Of a stretch of DNA of 17,050 bases, positions 14,137 to 17,050 are shown piece after piece. The notes beneath the pieces are model-generated. The model had not been told where the DNA came from. It saw nothing but the letters and a program-made list of their open reading frames with translations, and searched no databases. Position 1 is the first letter of the stretch, and each line of letters starts with the position of its first letter. Both the position numbers and the translations under genes were made by a program. The DNA comes from Ruminococcaceae bacterium UBA2656 (GTDB lineage Bacteria; Bacillota; Clostridia; Oscillospirales; Acutalibacteraceae): the NCBI GenBank assembly GCA_002359465.1, contig DENA01000038.1:16864-33913 (forward strand), read 5' to 3'.

Positions 14137-15870
14137 TCATGCCTCATTCAGCAGGAGGGGCAGATGTACAATAAAGGTACTTCCCTTTCCTACCTCGCTT
14201 TCCACGCCGACCTCTCCGCCGTAAAGCGCTGCGAGATGCTTGACGATGGAAAGTCCCAGTCCGGTTCCCCCGATCTCGCGCGAACGGCTGGCGTCCACGC
14301 GGTAGAAACGCTCAAAAAGGCGGTCAAAGTGCTCCGGCGCAATGCCGATGCCGGTGTCCTTCACCTGCACGACCACGGTCTGGCGCTGGCGGCGCGCCGT
14401 AACGGCGACGCTGCCGCTGGGCTTGTTGTATTTGATCCCGTTTTCAATCAGATTTCCGAACAACTGCTGAAGCCTTGTCGGCGAGCAGGATACGAACAGC
14501 GTGCTGTCCGCGTCCAGTGTGAGCTGAATCTGATTTTTTTCCGCCACGGGCTTCAGCCGGTCAATACAGTGCTCCAGTTCTTCCCTGACGCTGCAGCAGC
14601 GCACGGAGGGGTCCTCCCTTGCGTTTTCGATCTGCGACAGGGCAAGCATGTCGTCAATCAGCCGGTGCAGCCGTTCCGCTTCAATATCCAGCACATCATA
14701 AAAATAACGCCGGGTTTTTTCATCGCGGTCGGTGCTTTTTAAAAGTTCTATGCTGCCGCGGATAGAGGTCAGCGGCGTTTTCAGCTCATGGGTGACATTC
14801 GACACAAATTCGCTTCTCATCTGTTCGAGCTTGTGTACCCGCGTCACGTCGGTGATAACAGCCAGAGCGGACTGTTCCTCCTGCCCGGCGATGGGGGACA
14901 CATAAACGATAAACTGTTTATCGTTCGGCGCGCCGGTAATTGTCTCTTTGCCGGATTCCGAGCTTTCAATGGCATGCTTCATCATATTGGCAATTTTTCC
15001 GACCAGCAGGCTGCCCTCAAGTTTTCCGTTTTCATCAAGGCCCGGCTTTTCCAGAAGGCGGCGCGCGCTCTGGTTCAAAAACAGGATTTTATTTTCGGCG
15101 TCCACGGCAAGCACCCCGTCGTCCATGCCCTGAAGCACGCCTTCCAGCTGGTTCTGCTTGCTGATCAGCTGGGAAACGGCCGTTTCGGTGCTCTGCGCCA
15201 TGGCATTAAAGGATTGGGCGAGCTCCCTCACCTCATCCTCATAGCTCCCGGTGACACGGCTGGAATAATCGCCGGCGGAAATCTCCCCCGCCGCATCGGT
15301 CAGCTGCTTGAGCGGCTCGGTTACGCGGTAAACAAGGATGCCCGTCACAATACAGACAATGGCAATTCCCAAAAGCATACTGAGCGCGGCGACCAGCCAG
15401 ATTCTGTGGATGCCCTTGTCAAGATCGGCGGTGGGCAGCGCCGCGCGGATAAAGAACCGGTCTTTGACATAAACCGCCTCATAATAATAGCGCTGGTTCA
15501 GGCTTGCGCTGATGCGTGTATCATAGCCGCGGCCATTTTTCCTGGCCTGTATAATTTCGGGCCGGCTGCTGTGATTTTGGTTGATGTCTTCCTTCGCACT
15601 GTCGCCGATGACTTTTCCGTTTAAGTCAATCACGCTGATACGCATTTCCTGTCCGGCCTTTTCCAGTTCGACTCCGACATTGGTCGCGGCCGTTTCCGGT
15701 TCGCGCTGAATATTCTCAACCTGAGTGGAAAGGATGCTCAGGGCGGTGTCCAGACGTCTGGTAAATTCAGTTTGATACTGCCGCTGAACCTGCAGAGCGG
15801 CCAGAAGGAAAGCCGCGATAAATCCAACCACGATAATTGCCGCGTTGCTGAGCATCAGTTTCTTTTTCAT
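14137..15870 (-). CDS. phoR: Phosphate-response sensor histidine kinase PhoR
   Basis: The 577-aa membrane kinase has TM1 (~8-28), an extracytoplasmic sensor region (~29-155), TM2 (~157-180), HAMP (~181-233), a PAS domain (~240-345), HisKA with phospho-acceptor His361 (FVSNVTHELKTPLTSIRG), and HATPase_c with the N box (NLIENGIKYN, 473-482), DTGIGI (505-510) and GGTGLGL (534-540). It should phosphorylate the PhoB protein next door. The PhoR name rests on domain order and on the phoU-phoB context; the extracytoplasmic region alone does not prove phosphate sensing. ATG 15870 has GGAGG 5-6 nt upstream, inside the 12-nt gap after phoB, so translation is probably coupled. A terminator follows. Confidence 0.9.
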   Translation of the reverse strand: MKKKLMLSNAAIIVVGFIAAFLLAALQVQRQYQTEFTRRLDTALSILSTQVENIQREPETAATNVGVELEKAGQEMRISVIDLNGKVIGDSAKEDINQNHSSRPEIIQARKNGRGYDTRISASLNQRYYYEAVYVKDRFFIRAALPTADLDKGIHRIWLVAALSMLLGIAIVCIVTGILVYRVTEPLKQLTDAAGEISAGDYSSRVTGSYEDEVRELAQSFNAMAQSTETAVSQLISKQNQLEGVLQGMDDGVLAVDAENKILFLNQSARRLLEKPGLDENGKLEGSLLVGKIANMMKHAIESSESGKETITGAPNDKQFIVYVSPIAGQEEQSALAVITDVTRVHKLEQMRSEFVSNVTHELKTPLTSIRGSIELLKSTDRDEKTRRYFYDVLDIEAERLHRLIDDMLALSQIENAREDPSVRCCSVREELEHCIDRLKPVAEKNQIQLTLDADSTLFVSCSPTRLQQLFGNLIENGIKYNKPSGSVAVTARRQRQTVVVQVKDTGIGIAPEHFDRLFERFYRVDASRSREIGGTGLGLSIVKHLAALYGGEVGVESEVGKGSTFIVHLPLLLNEA

Positions 15871-15882
15871 AACAGCCTCCGG

Positions 15883-16578
15883 TTAATTCTGCCCGCTGAA
15901 TTTATATCCAACTCCGCGTACGGTCTGAATATAGACCGGGTCGTCGGGATTATCCTCTATTTTCTGGCGCAGGTAGCGCACATGGACGTCAACCGTTCTG
16001 GTGTCGCCGTAATACTCTATCCCCCACACCTTATCAAGCAGTGTGTCGCGTGTAAGTACCTTGCCGCTGTTCTTCATCAGCATGGCAAGCAGATCGAACT
16101 CCTTAACGGTCAGTTCTATGGAAGCATCTCCCTTTTTCACACTGTGCCGGGTGATATCCACGGTCAGGTCGCCGTTGGAAAGGACCTGCCCGGCGGAGTC
16201 CTCCTGCCGCGCGGACCTGCGCAGGACGGCGCGCACGCGGGCGCAGAGCTCCTTGATGCTGAACGGCTTTACAATATAATCATCCGCACCGATTTCAAGG
16301 CCAAGAACCCGATCGATTTCTTCACCCCGCGCCGTGAGCATCAGCACCGGAATGGCGCGCGTAGCCTCGTTTTCACGCAGCATGCGGCAGACGGCCAGGC
16401 CGTCCGGCTGCGGCATCATCCAGTCGAGGATAATCGCGTCCGGCGCACGCTGCCGGACGGCGTTCAGCAGCTGCGTGCCGTCCGGAAATTCGGCGGTTTC
16501 AAAGCCGCTGTCCTTCAGCCCGAAGGAGACCAGCTTCCGGATATTCAGCTCGTCGTCCGCAATATAAATCAGAGCCAT
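15883..16578 (-). CDS. phoB: Phosphate-response regulator PhoB (PhoP-type, OmpR family)
   Basis: The 231-aa protein has a receiver domain (~1-118) with acidic pair Asp8/Asp9, phospho-acceptor Asp52 (AIILDWMMPQPDG), Thr82 and Lys104 (VKPFS). A C-terminal OmpR-type winged helix follows (~130-229; ELTVKEFDLLAMLMKNSGKV, then TRTVDVHVRYLRQKIE, then IQTVRGVGYKF). Phosphorylated PhoB activates phosphate-uptake genes by binding direct repeats. ATG 16578 is chosen because AAAGGAG lies 6 nt before it; a longer frame to a GTG at 16647 would overlap phoU by 58 nt and adds an unrelated N-terminus. It follows phoU by 11 nt and precedes phoR by 12 nt, a tight operon. Confidence 0.94.
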   Translation of the reverse strand: MALIYIADDELNIRKLVSFGLKDSGFETAEFPDGTQLLNAVRQRAPDAIILDWMMPQPDGLAVCRMLRENEATRAIPVLMLTARGEEIDRVLGLEIGADDYIVKPFSIKELCARVRAVLRRSARQEDSAGQVLSNGDLTVDITRHSVKKGDASIELTVKEFDLLAMLMKNSGKVLTRDTLLDKVWGIEYYGDTRTVDVHVRYLRQKIEDNPDDPVYIQTVRGVGYKFSGQN

Positions 16579-16589
16579 GTGTTTCTCCT

Positions 16590-17050
16590 TTACATCTCTT
16601 TGGTGTTCAGGTCTGGATGCACCCCGGTCTCCATATAAATGACCCATTCGGCAATATTGGTGGCGTGGTCACCCATGCGCTCAATATATTTTGAAATAAA
16701 GAGCAGGTCGACCTCTCGCATGACATTCTGCGGATTCTGCGTGATGATTCCGCAGACCTCCAATATAATTTTGGAGAACATACCGTCGACAATATCGTCG
16801 CTTTCACAGACCGCCTGCGCCGCTTCCACGTCGCGGCTGAGAAAGACGTCCATCGCGCGGCGGAACATGCCGTGCGCCGCCTCCAGCATCTGCACCACGT
16901 GGGTAATGGCAAGGCTGTTGGTGTTCAGCTCGCCGATGGTAAGAATATCGCAGATATCCGCGCACTGGTCGGCCTCGCGTTCAATATCCGTCAGAATCTT
17001 CAGGCATGCCGCAATCACGCGCAGATCCGTCGCAATCGGCTGCTGCATCG
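16590..17050 (-). CDS. phoU: Phosphate transport regulator PhoU, 5' end beyond window
   Basis: The frame remains open at the right window edge, so the gene is truncated: about 153 of the usual ~215 residues are present. It is an all-helical protein with the two PhoU repeat signatures, QQPIATDLRVIAACLKI followed by TDIEREADQCADI, and, near the C-terminus, FISKYIERMGDHATNIAEWV. The acidic ExxxD-type motifs bind metal clusters in this family. PhoU restrains Pst uptake and promotes PhoR-mediated dephosphorylation of PhoB. The order phoU-phoB-phoR suggests pstSCAB lies just beyond the right edge. Confidence 0.94.
   Translation of the reverse strand, partial: MQQPIATDLRVIAACLKILTDIEREADQCADICDILTIGELNTNSLAITHVVQMLEAAHGMFRRAMDVFLSRDVEAAQAVCESDDIVDGMFSKIILEVCGIITQNPQNVMREVDLLFISKYIERMGDHATNIAEWVIYMETGVHPDLNTKEM

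Noticed and set aside
14788..15624. 278-codon plus-strand frame opposite phoR
   Set aside because: Antisense to clear PAS, HAMP and kinase domains of phoR, with no recognisable domains of its own.
16579..16647. N-terminal extension of phoB to a GTG at 16647
   Set aside because: It would overlap phoU by 58 nt and bury the AAAGGAG site; receiver domains normally begin right at MALIYIADDE.

Overview
The window looks like chromosome of a mid-GC, low-oxygen Firmicute, most likely a clostridial (Oscillospiraceae/Ruminococcaceae-type) bacterium. The evidence is strong GGAGG ribosome binding sites, frequent TTG/GTG starts, sigma-A promoters in AT-rich spacers, a phoU-phoB-phoR order, and clostridial small proteins. 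Lineage is inferred from gene content and style; no rRNA marker is present. No prophage, IS element, CRISPR array, tRNA or rRNA was seen. The region reads as housekeeping and accessory core genome with several small oddities.

Layout, left to right. The 3' end of an O-acetylhomoserine sulfhydrylase gene (+) meets a convergent mscS-type channel gene (-) across a large hairpin. Divergent from mscS are an MltG-like transglycosylase that carries a lipoprotein signal and, just downstream, an MBL-fold hydrolase (both +). A minus-strand cluster follows, in transcription order: a Crp/Fnr-type regulator, a decayed HD-domain phosphohydrolase pseudogene, and a YhcC-like (TIGR01212) radical SAM protein. 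The regulator is divergent from a glyoxalase-I-like VOC gene, and the shared spacer holds two back-to-back sigma-A promoters and a 14-bp palindrome overlapping the VOC -35 box. The VOC gene and a convergent BASS/SBF symporter gene share a bidirectional terminator. The symporter gene lies 21 nt behind prfC (release factor 3) and is probably co-transcribed with it.

The middle holds a secreted GH25 lysozyme (+) with an Ig-like N-terminal domain and two copies of an unrecognised C-terminal domain, driven by a perfect consensus promoter. Then come ndk (-), a 56-codon conserved-looking gene (+), and two tandem genes of 44 and 50 codons (-) that are easily missed. An overlapping pair (-) encodes an FAD oxidoreductase with a C-terminal Rieske domain and a tocopherol-cyclase-like protein. 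The right end is a phoU-phoB-phoR phosphate-response operon (-), truncated inside phoU.

Several start codons were moved inward from the longest open frame because a good ribosome binding site would otherwise lie inside the coding region: mltG, the MBL gene, prfC, the lysozyme, the 56-aa gene, the Rieske oxidoreductase and phoB. The best leads for undescribed biology are the Rieske/tocopherol-cyclase-like pair, the cluster of three tiny genes, and the lysozyme's repeated C-terminal domain. No single clear novel system (defence, mobile or otherwise) could be demonstrated.
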